DNA of 64,000 bases from Janibacter sp. DB-40 (GCF_029510815.1 NZ_CP120360.1:124001-188000), one strand, 5' to 3'; counted from the first letter of the stretch, positions 18,769-28,024 are shown. Numbers and translations are program-made. The notes: generated from the letters alone by a model not told the origin.

Positions 18769-19917
18769 GTGAGTCACCGGGCGAAGGGGGAGGACCGTCA
18801 CCTCGACATGGTGTCGATGGGGTGCCGGTGGGTGCTCGACGTGTCCGGGCTCGATGCGGCGACCGCCGCGGGGACCGCGGCCCGGTGGCAGCGGTGCATC
18901 GACCTCGCCACCCGGGCGACGACGATCGTCGACGACGAGCCGGAGACGATCCGCGTCACCACGTCGCAGCAGCCCTACGACCTCTCCCGCGAGGTGACCA
19001 ACAAGGGGCTGGTGCGGCTGCGCGGTCGGGTCACCCTGCTGCACGCGGCGGCGCTCGCCGACGAGTCGGGACGCGCGATCGCTCTCGTCGCACCCTCGGG
19101 TGGGGGCAAGTCGACCGCCACCCGGGTCCTCGGGCGGCGGCTGGGCTACCTCTCGGACGAGACACTCGTGCTGCTGGAGGACCACCGCATCGCGCCGCAC
19201 CCCAAGCCGCCGTCCCTGGTCGTCGACCCGCGGGACCGCTGGCGCAAGGAGGAGCCGTCACCGGACGAGCTCGGCCTCGGGCCGACGCCGGGGCTGGCCC
19301 GGCTCGAGCGACTGCTCACGCTCGAGCGGGACGGGGAGGCCACCGAGCCGAGCATCGAGCCGGTGGGCCTGCTCGACCAGCTCATCGCGGTGCTGCCGGA
19401 GACCTCCTCGACCTGGCTCGTCCCCGACGGTCTGGACCGGCTGGCCCGCGCGGTCACCGTCGGTGGGCCAGCCGCCCGGCTGCGCTACGCCGAGATCGAC
19501 ACCTGCCACGACCTCGTGCGCGAGCACCTCGCCGGCCCCGCCATGCCGCCCCCGGCATGGGAGCACCTGCCCCCCGACGACCCGCACGTCCTCGGGGAAG
19601 TGCCAGACACGGCCCCCAAGGATCCGCACCTCCCTGGGGAAATGCGTCTCGGGGCGGCCACCCAGCTCGTCCGGGGGTCGTGGTCGGACGCCATCGCCCA
19701 CGACGGTGAGGTGCTCGTCCTCGTCGGGTCACGCCCCCTTCGCCTGGCCGGTGCCGGGGCCGCGATCTGGTTGGCCGCGGACGTGGAGCACACCATCGAC
19801 GAGCTGGTCGACGTGGTCGTCGCCGAGCTCGGGGACCACCCCGATGCCAGTGCGCTGGTGCGCGCGGCGGCCGCCGACCTGGTCAACCACGGCGCGCTGC
19901 GGACCGCGTTAGCGTGA
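18769..19917 (+). CDS. HPr kinase-like P-loop protein with PqqD-like C-terminus
   Basis: A 382-residue protein. The Walker A loop VAPSGGGKST lies near residues 107-116 in a context (LLHAAALADESGRAIALV ahead, GYLSDETLVLLEDHRIAPHPKPPSLV after) that resembles HPr kinase-type P-loop domains. The last ~75 residues (RPLRLAGAGAAIWLAADVEHTIDELVDVV) look like a PqqD/RiPP-recognition-type winged helix. No precursor peptide or peptide-modifying enzyme is adjacent, so a RiPP role is only a possibility. The start is decided by an AGGGGAGG ribosome site at 18752-18759: it overlaps ATG 18760 but is well spaced for GTG 18769. Residues about 271-295 contain a repeat-derived insert (see 19583-19646). Confidence 0.65.
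   Translation: MSHRAKGEDRHLDMVSMGCRWVLDVSGLDAATAAGTAARWQRCIDLATRATTIVDDEPETIRVTTSQQPYDLSREVTNKGLVRLRGRVTLLHAAALADESGRAIALVAPSGGGKSTATRVLGRRLGYLSDETLVLLEDHRIAPHPKPPSLVVDPRDRWRKEEPSPDELGLGPTPGLARLERLLTLERDGEATEPSIEPVGLLDQLIAVLPETSSTWLVPDGLDRLARAVTVGGPAARLRYAEIDTCHDLVREHLAGPAMPPPAWEHLPPDDPHVLGEVPDTAPKDPHLPGEMRLGAATQLVRGSWSDAIAHDGEVLVLVGSRPLRLAGAGAAIWLAADVEHTIDELVDVVVAELGDHPDASALVRAAAADLVNHGALRTALA
19583..19646. repeat. Pair of 22-bp dyads in frame within the HPr kinase-like gene
   Basis: Two copies at 19583-19604 and 19625-19646, 42 bp apart. Each starts CGCAC and has CTCGGGGAAGTGC or CTGGGGAAATGCG as its right part, so each is an imperfect palindrome with CGCA and TGC(G/C) ends. In protein they encode DPHVLGEV and DPHLPGEM, 14 residues apart. 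The sequence differs from arrays A-F but the geometry is the same. Confidence 0.7.
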
Positions 19918-19921
19918 GGGC

Positions 19922-20242
19922 ATGATCCTCATCGTCGTGAAGTACCGCACCAAACCCGAGTGGACGCAGCAGTGGCCCGAGCTCGTCCGGGAGTTCACCG
20001 AGGCCACCCGCGCCGAGCCGGGCAACATCTTCTTCGAGTGGAGCAAGAGCCTGGAGCGCGAGGACGAGTGGGTGCTCGTCGAGGCCTTCCAGGACGACGC
20101 CGGCGAGGCGCACGTGAGCAGCGAGCACTTCGCCAAGGGCCTGGAGACCATGCGGCCCGCGCTCGCCGAGACGCCGCGCATCATCAGCCGCGTCGTCGAG
20201 GGCACCGGCTGGGAGGAGATGGGCGAGCTGCAGGTGGACTGA
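19922..20242 (+). CDS. Antibiotic biosynthesis monooxygenase (ABM) domain protein
   Basis: A 106-residue small ferredoxin-fold protein of the ABM/YgiN putative quinol monooxygenase type. The pattern is complete: an opening strand MILIVVKYRTKP, a helix with LVREFTEATRAEPGNIFFEWSKS, a WVLVEAFQDDAGEAHVSSEHF segment, and a final PRIISRVVE strand. Members act on quinols or simply bind hydrophobic ligands; the substrate here is unknown. Only four bases separate it from the upstream gene, so the two are probably co-transcribed. A long hairpin follows 40 bp after the stop. Confidence 0.85.
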   Translation: MILIVVKYRTKPEWTQQWPELVREFTEATRAEPGNIFFEWSKSLEREDEWVLVEAFQDDAGEAHVSSEHFAKGLETMRPALAETPRIISRVVEGTGWEEMGELQVD

Positions 20243-20282
20243 GTTCGCCCCACCAGCCCCCCGATTTCCGGGTGACCCGATG

Positions 20283-20328
20283 AACCCCCGCCTCGCATGA
20301 GTTCCAGACTCTTGCGAAGCGGGGGTTT
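20283..20328. terminator. Two-part hairpin, family with the element at 50155
   Basis: Outer arms AACCCCCGC and GCGGGGGTT pair perfectly. Inside, CGCATGAGT and ACTCTTGCG pair with a single mismatch, and a T run follows. It lies between the convergent ABM and arsC genes, where it can terminate transcripts from both sides. Confidence 0.75.
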
Positions 20329-20349
20329 CTCCTGCTGAGTGGGGTGCGC

Positions 20350-20706
20350 TCAGTCCTCGACGAAGGGGGCGACGCGGTCCTTCGGGCGGCCGATGATCGC
20401 GCGCTCGCCCTTGACGATGACGGGCCGCTGCATCAGGCGCGGGTGCTCGACGAGGACGGCGACGACCTGGTCGGTCGTGGCGACGTCGTCATCGCTCAGC
20501 CCCTGGTCCTTGAAGAACGAGTCCCGGCGCACGAGGTCGGTCGGCTCGTCCTCGAGCTTGGCGATCAGCTCGCGCAGGGCCGCCTCGTCGAGGGGCTCCT
20601 TGAGGTACTGCACGACCTGGGCCTGCTTGCCGGCCGCGTCGAGGGTCTCGAGGGCGGAGCGGGAGGTCGAGCACTTCGGGTTGTGCAGCACGGTGAGGTC
20701 ACTCAT
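20350..20706 (-). CDS. arsC: ArsC family arsenate reductase-like protein
   Basis: A 118-residue protein of the glutaredoxin-linked ArsC/Spx superfamily, with the active-site loop HNPKCSTSR close to the N-terminus. The QYLKEPLDEAALRELI segment follows, and the family's closing pattern VATTDQVVAVLVEHPRLMQRPVIVKGERAIIGRP is present. The Cys and the following Arg/Lys pattern fit arsenate reductases rather than Spx. No arsenic efflux genes or ArsR are present, so the physiological substrate may differ. It starts at ATG 20706 and is the last gene of a probable four-gene operon (GNAT, exonuclease III, lipoprotein, arsC). Confidence 0.88.
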   Translation of the reverse strand: MSDLTVLHNPKCSTSRSALETLDAAGKQAQVVQYLKEPLDEAALRELIAKLEDEPTDLVRRDSFFKDQGLSDDDVATTDQVVAVLVEHPRLMQRPVIVKGERAIIGRPKDRVAPFVED

Positions 20707-20726
20707 GGCTGTCACCGTAGCGGTGC

Positions 20727-22127
20727 CTACCGGGCCTGGTAGACGGTGACCGTCTCCTCGCCGGCAGCGTCGGCGCCGATCACGGCGAAGCGCTCGGACG
20801 CTCCGGTCGGGTCGAGCGCCTTGATGGTGCGCGCCTGCTCCCACGGGCCGTCGACCGACCACGCCTGCTCACCCGTCTCGGGGGCCAGCGCGGTCAGCCC
20901 GTCGTCGTCGGCCACGACGAGGTGGTCGCCGTCGCAGGAGATGGCCGCCTCGTCCGGCAGCGGGCGGCGCCACAGCTCGCGACCGTCCTCGAGGGCGTGC
21001 ACGGAGGCGGCGTGCCCGGTCACGTCGTCGTACGGGTCGTTGGTCAGGGCCACGACGCCACCGCACACGGCTCCCAGCCCCACGTCGGAGGGGATGCTCC
21101 ACAGCGGGTCCTCGTCCACGTCACCGCTGGGCAGCACCTGGGTGTTGCCGGATCCGTCGTGCAGGAAGCGGTGGTCGGTGGCGCTGCCGTCGTCGACGAA
21201 CTGGCGGGCGGACTCGGCGATGCCGGTCAGCGCGTCGGCGTTGTCCGAGGACATCACGACGAGGTCGCCGGTCTCGGCCGAGAGGGCGAAGGGTTCGCCG
21301 TCCTCGGTGGTCACGTGCGTGATGACGAGCTCGTCGCCGAGGAGGTGGATCTCGCTGAGGATCCCGTCGCCGATGCTGGCCGGGGACTGGTTGTGCCACA
21401 GGATCGAGCCGTCGGCCCCGATCCTCGCCGCGTGCACCGACGCCGTCCGGGTGGCGGCCTCGTCCTCCTGGACGAGCACACTCACGTGGACGTCGTCACC
21501 GCGGCGCTCGGCGCTCATGCCGACGATCGTCGAGTCCTGCGGGGTCGGTGCCCCGGCGTAGGGCACGACCTCGGCGAAGGGGGCACGCGCCACCTGCGCG
21601 CCGTTGTCCGCCGAGATGGTGCGGAAGGCGTACTGGTCGGGGCCGCTGGTCCCGGTCTCCACGCAGACGAGCGCGTCGGCGGTCCCGCCGACGCAGATCT
21701 CACCGGTGTCCACCTGCCCCGCGGGGACGGACTCGGAGGTCGACCACGCCACCCCACCGGTCGTCAGGTCGACGGCGGAGCGGAAGTCGTGCCGGTCCCC
21801 GCGGGAGCTGCTGACGGTGCCCTCGGCCACGACGGTGTCGGCGTCGAGCGGGCGCCAGGTGACGACGCACGTCGCTCCGCGGCACTCCTGCCGCGGGTCC
21901 GTCGCGGCGACGGGGAGGGTGAAGAGCTGCGTGGGTGCCCTACCCATCGTCGCCAGCAGGTCGTGCGTCACCGGCCGTCCGGTCTCGCGGAACGCCGTCA
22001 CACGGTCGGACGCCTGTTCCGGCGGCTCGCCCTCGGGGGCGGGGTCGTCACCGATGAGGCTGCACCCGGCGAGCACGCCGACGGCCAGCGCGGCACCGAC
22101 CGCGCGGATCCGCCGGGTGTGGGTCAT
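20727..22127 (-). CDS. PQQ-like beta-propeller lipoprotein
   Basis: A 466-residue secreted lipoprotein. The signal peptide has basic residues (MTHTRRIR), a hydrophobic core and the lipobox LAGC at about residues 18-21. The rest is made of beta-strand repeats with WxxxS/GG turns (for example VDLTTGGVAWSTSES, ALEDGRELWRRPLPD, APETGEQAWSVDG), typical of PQQ-like (DUF-type) eight-bladed propellers. No cofactor-binding or catalytic residues are obvious, so a structural, sensing or binding role on the cell surface is more likely than enzyme activity. It is codirectional with arsC (20 bp) and exonuclease III (30 bp). Confidence 0.82.
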   Translation of the reverse strand: MTHTRRIRAVGAALAVGVLAGCSLIGDDPAPEGEPPEQASDRVTAFRETGRPVTHDLLATMGRAPTQLFTLPVAATDPRQECRGATCVVTWRPLDADTVVAEGTVSSSRGDRHDFRSAVDLTTGGVAWSTSESVPAGQVDTGEICVGGTADALVCVETGTSGPDQYAFRTISADNGAQVARAPFAEVVPYAGAPTPQDSTIVGMSAERRGDDVHVSVLVQEDEAATRTASVHAARIGADGSILWHNQSPASIGDGILSEIHLLGDELVITHVTTEDGEPFALSAETGDLVVMSSDNADALTGIAESARQFVDDGSATDHRFLHDGSGNTQVLPSGDVDEDPLWSIPSDVGLGAVCGGVVALTNDPYDDVTGHAASVHALEDGRELWRRPLPDEAAISCDGDHLVVADDDGLTALAPETGEQAWSVDGPWEQARTIKALDPTGASERFAVIGADAAGEETVTVYQAR

Positions 22128-22157
22128 GCGGGTGAGCCCCCTTCTCGTGGTCTCCGG

Positions 22158-23072
22158 TCAGGCGTCGACGTAGTCGACGACGACGGCCGCGTGGTCGCTG
22201 ACCCGCTCGGCCGCGCTGGCCGGTCGGTCGGTCCCGGCGGCCACGGCCCGCTTGGCCAGCGCCGGGGTCGCGAGGTGGTAGTCGATCCGCCAGCCGGTGT
22301 CCCGGTCGAAGGCGCCGCCCATCCACGACCACCACGACATCGGGCCGTCCGCGTCCGGGTGGACGTGGCGCACGACGTCGATGAGGGTGCGTGGCGAGAC
22401 GATCGAGGAGAACCACTCGCGCTCCTCGGGCAGGAACCCCTCGGACTTGGCGCTCCCGCGCCAGTTGGTGAGGTCCTGGCGGGTGTGGGCGACGTTGAGG
22501 TCACCGAGGAGCAGGAAGTCCCGGCCCGCGGCCCGCGCCGCCTTGCGGGAGCGGTCGAGCTGCCGGGCGAAGGAGGCGAGGAAGCCCATCTTGCGCTCGT
22601 ACTTCGCCCCGCCGTCCGGCGCCTCGCGCCCACCCGGCTTCTGCAGATGGGCCGGCAGACCCCCCTTCGGCAGGTAGAGGGAGGCGACGGTGACCGCGCG
22701 GTCCGACAGGTCCACCTCGACGTACCTCCCCTCGGAGGCGAAGGGGGCCAGTCCCCGCGCCATCGTCCCCGGCGGGGAGGGCTCCCGGTGGGTGTGCTCC
22801 TCGCCGGGTGCGCGCACCAGCACCTCGCCGTCCCAGGTGCGCACGGCCGCCGGGCGCTCGCGGGTGAGCACGGCGACGCCGTTGCGACCGGCGATGTGGC
22901 CGGGCTCGTAGGTCAGGTGGTACTCGCCGAAGACACCCGGCGGCAGCTTGTCGGGTGAGCAACGGACCTCCTGGAGCGCGACGACGTCGGGGTCGCGCTC
23001 GGCGAGCCACGGCTCAAAGCCACGGCGCTGCGCCGCGCGGATGCCGTTGACGTTGAAGGTGGCGACGCGCAT
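22158..23072 (-). CDS. xthA: Exodeoxyribonuclease III
   Basis: A 304-residue exonuclease/endonuclease/phosphatase-fold enzyme that cleaves at abasic sites and trims 3' ends during base excision repair. The N-terminal MRVATFNVNGIRAAQRRGFEPWL, the metal Glu in VVALQEVRC, the central FLLLGDLNVAHTRQDL, and the terminal GWRIDYHLATPAL and VSDHAAVVVD (with the final Asp-His pair) are all present. ATG 23072 was chosen because MRVATFN is the family's normal first strand; a Met six codons earlier lies in the gap after the upstream gene. It follows the GNAT gene by 10 bp in the same operon. Confidence 0.94.
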   Translation of the reverse strand: MRVATFNVNGIRAAQRRGFEPWLAERDPDVVALQEVRCSPDKLPPGVFGEYHLTYEPGHIAGRNGVAVLTRERPAAVRTWDGEVLVRAPGEEHTHREPSPPGTMARGLAPFASEGRYVEVDLSDRAVTVASLYLPKGGLPAHLQKPGGREAPDGGAKYERKMGFLASFARQLDRSRKAARAAGRDFLLLGDLNVAHTRQDLTNWRGSAKSEGFLPEEREWFSSIVSPRTLIDVVRHVHPDADGPMSWWSWMGGAFDRDTGWRIDYHLATPALAKRAVAAGTDRPASAAERVSDHAAVVVDYVDA

Positions 23073-23082
23073 GCGGGCGGTG

Positions 23083-23397
23083 TCAGGCACCGACCGCGGC
23101 GAGGTCGTCCGGCGTGGGCTTGGCGGTGATGTCCTCGTGCTCCGGGTGCTTCGTCAGCCACTTCTTGACGTAGGGGCACACCGGAACGACGGTCAGCCCC
23201 TCCTCGCGGGTCGCGTCGATCGCCTCGCCGACGACGATCCCGGCCAGGCCCTGCCCGCCGAACTCCTCGCCGATCTCGGTGTGGAAGAAGATCCGGCGTC
23301 CGTCCCGGTCGAGGAACTGGGTGAACCCGGCGACGGTGTCGTCGCTGCTGATCTCGAAGCGATCCGGGTTGCTCTCGCGGGTGACAGAGGTACTCAT
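23083..23397 (-). CDS. GNAT-fold N-acetyltransferase (YidJ/Gtn-like small family)
   Basis: A 104-residue protein of the short GNAT family with the cofactor-binding core FHTEIGEEFGGQGLAGIVVGEAIDATR, a preceding beta-hairpin (GFTQFLDRDGRRIFF), and VVPVCPYVKKWLTKHPEH as the closing segment; the last is highly characteristic of this small family, whose substrates are not known. It starts at ATG 23397, with divergent gdhA beginning 163 bp away. First gene of the operon with exonuclease III. Confidence 0.88.
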   Translation of the reverse strand: MSTSVTRESNPDRFEISSDDTVAGFTQFLDRDGRRIFFHTEIGEEFGGQGLAGIVVGEAIDATREEGLTVVPVCPYVKKWLTKHPEHEDITAKPTPDDLAAVGA

Positions 23398-23548
23398 GGG
23401 GCCCACTGTGCCACGCGTCCCGATCCGTGAGAGAGGTCACTTCCGCGGGGTGGCGGGGGGCGCGAGTGTCTTCTCAGCCAAAGGACGGGGACACGGGATC
23501 GGCGACCGGGCCGCTACCGTGTGGCCCCTGAACGCGACCCGACGATGA

Positions 23549-24916
<1,368 letters not shown>

Positions 24917-24929
24917 TCCACCCCACGTT

Positions 24930-24970
24930 GGTCGAGGTGCGAGTTCGCGCAGCGAGCGAGCCTCGAGACC
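24930..24970. repeat. Intergenic REP-like stem (GGTCGAGG ... CCTCGAGACC)
   Basis: Imperfect inverted arms enclose TGCGAGTTCGCGCAGCGAGCGAG. Elements of this wording (GGTCGAGGTGCGAGC... ...GCCTCGAGACC) are common between genes in many high-GC actinobacterial genomes. It lies between gdhA and a convergent gene and may act as a terminator. Confidence 0.55.
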
Positions 24971-24989
24971 GCCTACCTGAGTGCGCACA

Positions 24990-25268
24990 TCAGGTGATCG
25001 GCTCGTGGCAGTCGCACCCACAGCGCGCCTCGAGGTCTTCCTGGTCGTGCGTCACCTGGAAGCGCGAGCCGAGGCACAGCGAGACGAGTGAGACGCAGTA
25101 CGGGTTCTCGCAGATCTCGAACCGCCCCTGCTCGTGTCGACGGAGCAACTCCACCACCGCGAGCATCGCCCCCGCCTCCAGGACGCTGAGGTGCGGCGCG
25201 TGCAGTCGGGCTCGCAAGAGGGTCAGCTCGGCGGTGTGGTCGGGTTGATCCGTCGCGTCTCGGTGCAT
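24990..25268 (-). CDS. Small cysteine-rich protein of unknown function
   Basis: A 92-residue protein. The first half is a helical stretch (TAELTLLRARLHAPHLSVLEAGAMLAVVELLRR) and the second half is rich in Cys and His: CENPYC, a Cys about nine residues on, and CGCDCH before the end. The pattern suggests a metal-binding knuckle. I do not recognise the family. ATG 25268 was chosen because the upstream sequence encodes nothing sensible. It is divergent from the DEAD-box helicase, with the 344-bp gap shared between them. Confidence 0.55.
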   Translation of the reverse strand: MHRDATDQPDHTAELTLLRARLHAPHLSVLEAGAMLAVVELLRRHEQGRFEICENPYCVSLVSLCLGSRFQVTHDQEDLEARCGCDCHEPIT

Positions 25269-25612
25269 TCGGCCACCCTGAGCTCCGGCGAAGGGAGAGT
25301 CAGCTCCCCTCGACGGGTCGTAGCTTAACCGCAGCTCTGCTGTCGAGAAGCCTCGAATGGTTGTGTGTTGAACCGGTACCTCCCGGTGCCGGCAGGGCTC
25401 TTGCAGCGTCCCCGGCAGCGTGGGCCACCTCTTCAACACACAACCGTGGTGAGTGTCCCCCTTCGCCACCTGTAGACTGGACACCAGCAGCCGCCCAGTT
25501 CTGCAGCGTGCTGCTCTTCTTCTTGCAACGATGCCAACGCGCCGCGACCGCACACAGCGGGTCCGCGCCGGGCAGAACCGAAGCATCATGACTCCCTCAG
25601 GAGCACCCCTTC
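25269..25612 (+). promoter_or_regulatory. 344-bp gap with long leader of the DEAD-box helicase
   Basis: No gene is visible. A 14-bp perfect inverted repeat (GGTTGTGTGTTGAA at 25359-25372, its complement at 25432-25445) encloses a 59-base GC-rich segment. A TAGACT -10-like box lies at 25473-25478, with a weak TGAGTG 17 bp upstream. A smaller AGCAGC/GCTGCT hairpin follows near 25486-25520. A CAGGAG ribosome site at 25599-25604 serves the GTG at 25613. If transcription begins near 25485, the helicase mRNA leader is about 125 bases, long enough for the autoregulation known for cold-shock DEAD-box mRNAs. That function is inference. Confidence 0.45.
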
Positions 25613-27094
25613 GTGACCACCACGTTCGCCGACCTCGGCGTGCCCACCGCCCTCACCTCGATCCTCGAGAAGGACGGCATCACCACCCCCACCCCCATCC
25701 AGGCCGCGACGCTGCCGGACTCCCTCGCCGGCCGTGACGTCCTCGGCCGCGGGCGCACCGGCTCGGGCAAGACCCTCGCCTTCGTGCTGCCGATGCTCAC
25801 CCGCCTCGCGGCCAGCGACAAGCGCCGCCAGGGCCGGCGTCCCCGCGCCCTGATCCTCGCGCCGACCCGTGAGCTGGCGACGCAGATCGACGAGGCCCTC
25901 GCCCCCTTCGCCGCCGTCCTCGGCATGCGCAGCCGCACCGTCTTCGGTGGCGTCGGCCAGAACCCCCAGGTCAACGCCATCGCCAAGGGCGTCGACGTCG
26001 TCGTGGCCTGCCCCGGCCGCCTCGAGGACCTGATGAACCAGGGCCACGTGAACCTCGACTCCATCGAGATCACGATCCTCGACGAGGCCGACCACATGGC
26101 CGACCTCGGCTTCCTCCCCGGCGTGAAGCGCATCCTCGACAAGACCCCGCGCGGCAGCCAGCGGATGCTCTTCTCCGCCACGCTCGACGGCGCGATCAAC
26201 CAGATCGTCAAGCGCTACCTGGACCAGCCGGTCACCCACGAGGCCGACTCGGCGCAGTCCCCGGTCGCGAAGATGACCCACCACGTGCTGCACATCCAGT
26301 CCAACCAGCACCTGCCGGTCCTCACCGACCTCGTCGCGGCCCCCGGTCGCAAGGTCGTCTTCACCCGCACCAAGCACCGCGCCAAGCGGATGGCCCGCCA
26401 GCTCAACGCCGCCGGGGTCCCCGCGGTCGAGCTGCACGGCAACCTCAGCCAGGGTGCGCGCACCCGCTCGATGGACGCCTTCCACTCCGGCGCGGCCCAG
26501 ACGCTCGTCGCCACGGACATCGCCGCCCGCGGCATCCACGTCGACGACGTCGCCCTCGTCATCCACGCCGACCCGCCGGTCGAGCACAAGGCCTACCTCC
26601 ACCGCTCGGGCCGGACCGCCCGTGCCGGCGCCGAGGGCACGGTCGTCACGCTCATGACCGACGAGCAGGTCCGCGACGTGCGTGACCTCACCCGCAAGGC
26701 CGGCATCAAGCCGACGACGACCAAGGTCACCTCCGGCGACGCGCTCCTCGCCGAGCTCGCCCCCGGTGAGCGGTCCTTCCCCGGCGGCTTCGTCGCCGCG
26801 ACCCCGCAGCAGCAGAGCGGGGCGAAGGGGGGTTCCCGCGGCGGTCGTGGCGGCTCCGGCCGTGGTGGCCAGGGCGGCCGCAACGGCGGTGGCGCTGGTG
26901 GTCGCGGTGAGCGCGGCGGCGCGGGTCGCAACCGCAACGGTCAGGGCCGCGGCTCCGGCCAGGGCGGCTCCGGTCGCGGTGGCCAGTCCCGCGGTGCCGG
27001 TCAGGGCCGCAGCGGCGGATCGCGCCAGGGCGGCAACTCCCGCGGCGGCAGCGTCGTCGCCTTCTCCTCGAGCAGCTCGGGTCGCAGCCGCTGA
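25613..27094 (+). CDS. DEAD-box RNA helicase with RGG-rich tail
   Basis: A 493-residue ATP-dependent RNA helicase. The Q-motif region (FADLGVP...TPIQAATLP), motif I (GRTGSGKT), Ia (APTRELATQ), DEAD box (DEADHM), motif III (SAT), and motif VI (HRSGRTARAG) are all present in the first ~370 residues. The last ~90 residues are almost entirely Gly, Arg, Ser, Asn and Gln in GGRGG/GRGG patterns, a low-complexity RNA-binding tail that may support condensate formation. It resembles RhlE/CsdA-type cold-shock helicases. The start is GTG 25613, with CAGGAG eight bases upstream. Two hairpins follow the stop. Confidence 0.95.
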   Translation: MTTTFADLGVPTALTSILEKDGITTPTPIQAATLPDSLAGRDVLGRGRTGSGKTLAFVLPMLTRLAASDKRRQGRRPRALILAPTRELATQIDEALAPFAAVLGMRSRTVFGGVGQNPQVNAIAKGVDVVVACPGRLEDLMNQGHVNLDSIEITILDEADHMADLGFLPGVKRILDKTPRGSQRMLFSATLDGAINQIVKRYLDQPVTHEADSAQSPVAKMTHHVLHIQSNQHLPVLTDLVAAPGRKVVFTRTKHRAKRMARQLNAAGVPAVELHGNLSQGARTRSMDAFHSGAAQTLVATDIAARGIHVDDVALVIHADPPVEHKAYLHRSGRTARAGAEGTVVTLMTDEQVRDVRDLTRKAGIKPTTTKVTSGDALLAELAPGERSFPGGFVAATPQQQSGAKGGSRGGRGGSGRGGQGGRNGGGAGGRGERGGAGRNRNGQGRGSGQGGSGRGGQSRGAGQGRSGGSRQGGNSRGGSVVAFSSSSSGRSR

Positions 27095-27113
27095 TCCTCA
27101 CCAGCTGACGCAG

Positions 27114-27146
27114 ACGCCCCGCAGAGCCATGGACCCTGCGGGGCGT
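27114..27146. terminator. Intrinsic terminator after the helicase gene
   Basis: ACGCCCCGCAG and CTGCGGGGCGT form an 11-bp perfect stem around AGCCATGGACC, followed by TTT. Confidence 0.85.
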
Positions 27147-27150
27147 TTGG

Positions 27151-27198
27151 CATTCGAAGAAGGAACGCGGCCTCGAGGGCGCGTTCCTTCTTCGAATG
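27151..27198. terminator. Perfect 19-bp hairpin with CCTCGAGG loop
   Basis: CATTCGAAGAAGGAACGCG pairs base for base with its complement at 27180-27198. The loop is 10 bases and holds CCTCGAGG. It is codirectional with and downstream of the terminator at 27114, and lies before the convergent thioesterase stop. A sibling sits at 29818-29861. Confidence 0.85.
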
Positions 27199-27221
27199 AG
27201 GGTCGTCGGTCGGGTGCTGGC

Positions 27222-28004
27222 TCAGCCGAAGACGGACACCGTCTGCCGGCTGATCGCCACGAGCCGACCGTCCGGGTGCCAGATGCGGGCGTCGGTGTGG
27301 GCGTACCCGTCCTCGGCATGGTCGGTGTGCACGGCGTAGGCCCAGTGGGCGTCCGGCTCGGCGGTCACGTCGTCGAGGAGCTCGAGCGTCCAGGTCAGGC
27401 TGCTGCCCGGCGCGGGCTTCGCCAGCATCTGGATGACCGCGGGCGGCCAGGAGTCGGCGAGGCTGACGAAGTGCCGCTCGTCGAAGGCCGGCGGCGCCTC
27501 GCGGAAGCGCATCCACCCCGTCATGTGCGAGGTCTCCGCTCCGGAGTAGGGGATGTTGCCGTCGGCCAGACGCATCTCGACGTGCTGGAAGAAGTCCGGC
27601 GTCATCCCGGGGACGTAGGGCAGCGGGTCGATCGTCGTGGGCTCGGGCAGCTGCGGCATCGCCATCGCCGAGCGCACCGCCAGGGCCGACTCGCGCGGCG
27701 CGCCGAAGGCGGCCAGTGCCGCAGCCACGACCGTGTCCGCCTGGCGCAGCGTCACCAGGCCCTGCGTCGCGCTCTTGCCCGAGCGCAGGATCTGCACGTC
27801 GACCTCGGCCGCCCCGGGGGTGACCGGCGCGACGAAGTTGACCGTGAGGCTGCGCAGCGGCACGTCCGCGGGCAGCTGGGCCCGCAGCGCCGAGTGCATC
27901 AGCCCCCCGACGAGCCCGCCGTAGGTGGCCCGGCCCTGGCCCCAGCCCTCCTCGACGTGGGCGGTACCGGTGGCGGCTTGGTCGAGCATCTCCTGCAGGT
28001 TCAT
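27222..28004 (-). CDS. Acyl-CoA thioesterase, double hot-dog fold
   Basis: A 260-residue TesB/Acot-like thioesterase. Each half carries a hot-dog pattern: GRATYGGLVGGLMHSAL with LRSLTVNFVAPVTPGAAEVDVQILRSGKS in the first, and PGSSLTWTLELLDDV with HTDHAEDGYAHTDARIWHPDGRLVAISRQT in the second. Such proteins hydrolyse acyl-CoA; chain-length preference is not apparent. The ATG at 28004 is followed on the upstream side, 20 bp away, by the stop of the NAD-dependent epimerase-like gene on the same strand, so the two may be co-transcribed. Confidence 0.85.
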   Translation of the reverse strand: MNLQEMLDQAATGTAHVEEGWGQGRATYGGLVGGLMHSALRAQLPADVPLRSLTVNFVAPVTPGAAEVDVQILRSGKSATQGLVTLRQADTVVAAALAAFGAPRESALAVRSAMAMPQLPEPTTIDPLPYVPGMTPDFFQHVEMRLADGNIPYSGAETSHMTGWMRFREAPPAFDERHFVSLADSWPPAVIQMLAKPAPGSSLTWTLELLDDVTAEPDAHWAYAVHTDHAEDGYAHTDARIWHPDGRLVAISRQTVSVFG

Positions 28005-28024
28005 GGGCTCACCCTAAGCAGGCC

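Noticed and set aside
20350..20706. An arsenic-resistance island
   Set aside because: Only the ArsC-like gene is present, without ArsR or efflux genes, and it is in an operon with repair and acetyltransferase genes.
24930..24970. A novel hairpin family at 24930
   Set aside because: The wording matches intergenic repeats I recall as common in many high-GC actinobacteria, so it is listed but not proposed as new.
25453..25737. An upstream coding frame overlapping the helicase start
   Set aside because: Its product is a low-complexity His/Arg-rich shadow of the helicase in another frame, with no own ribosome site of note.
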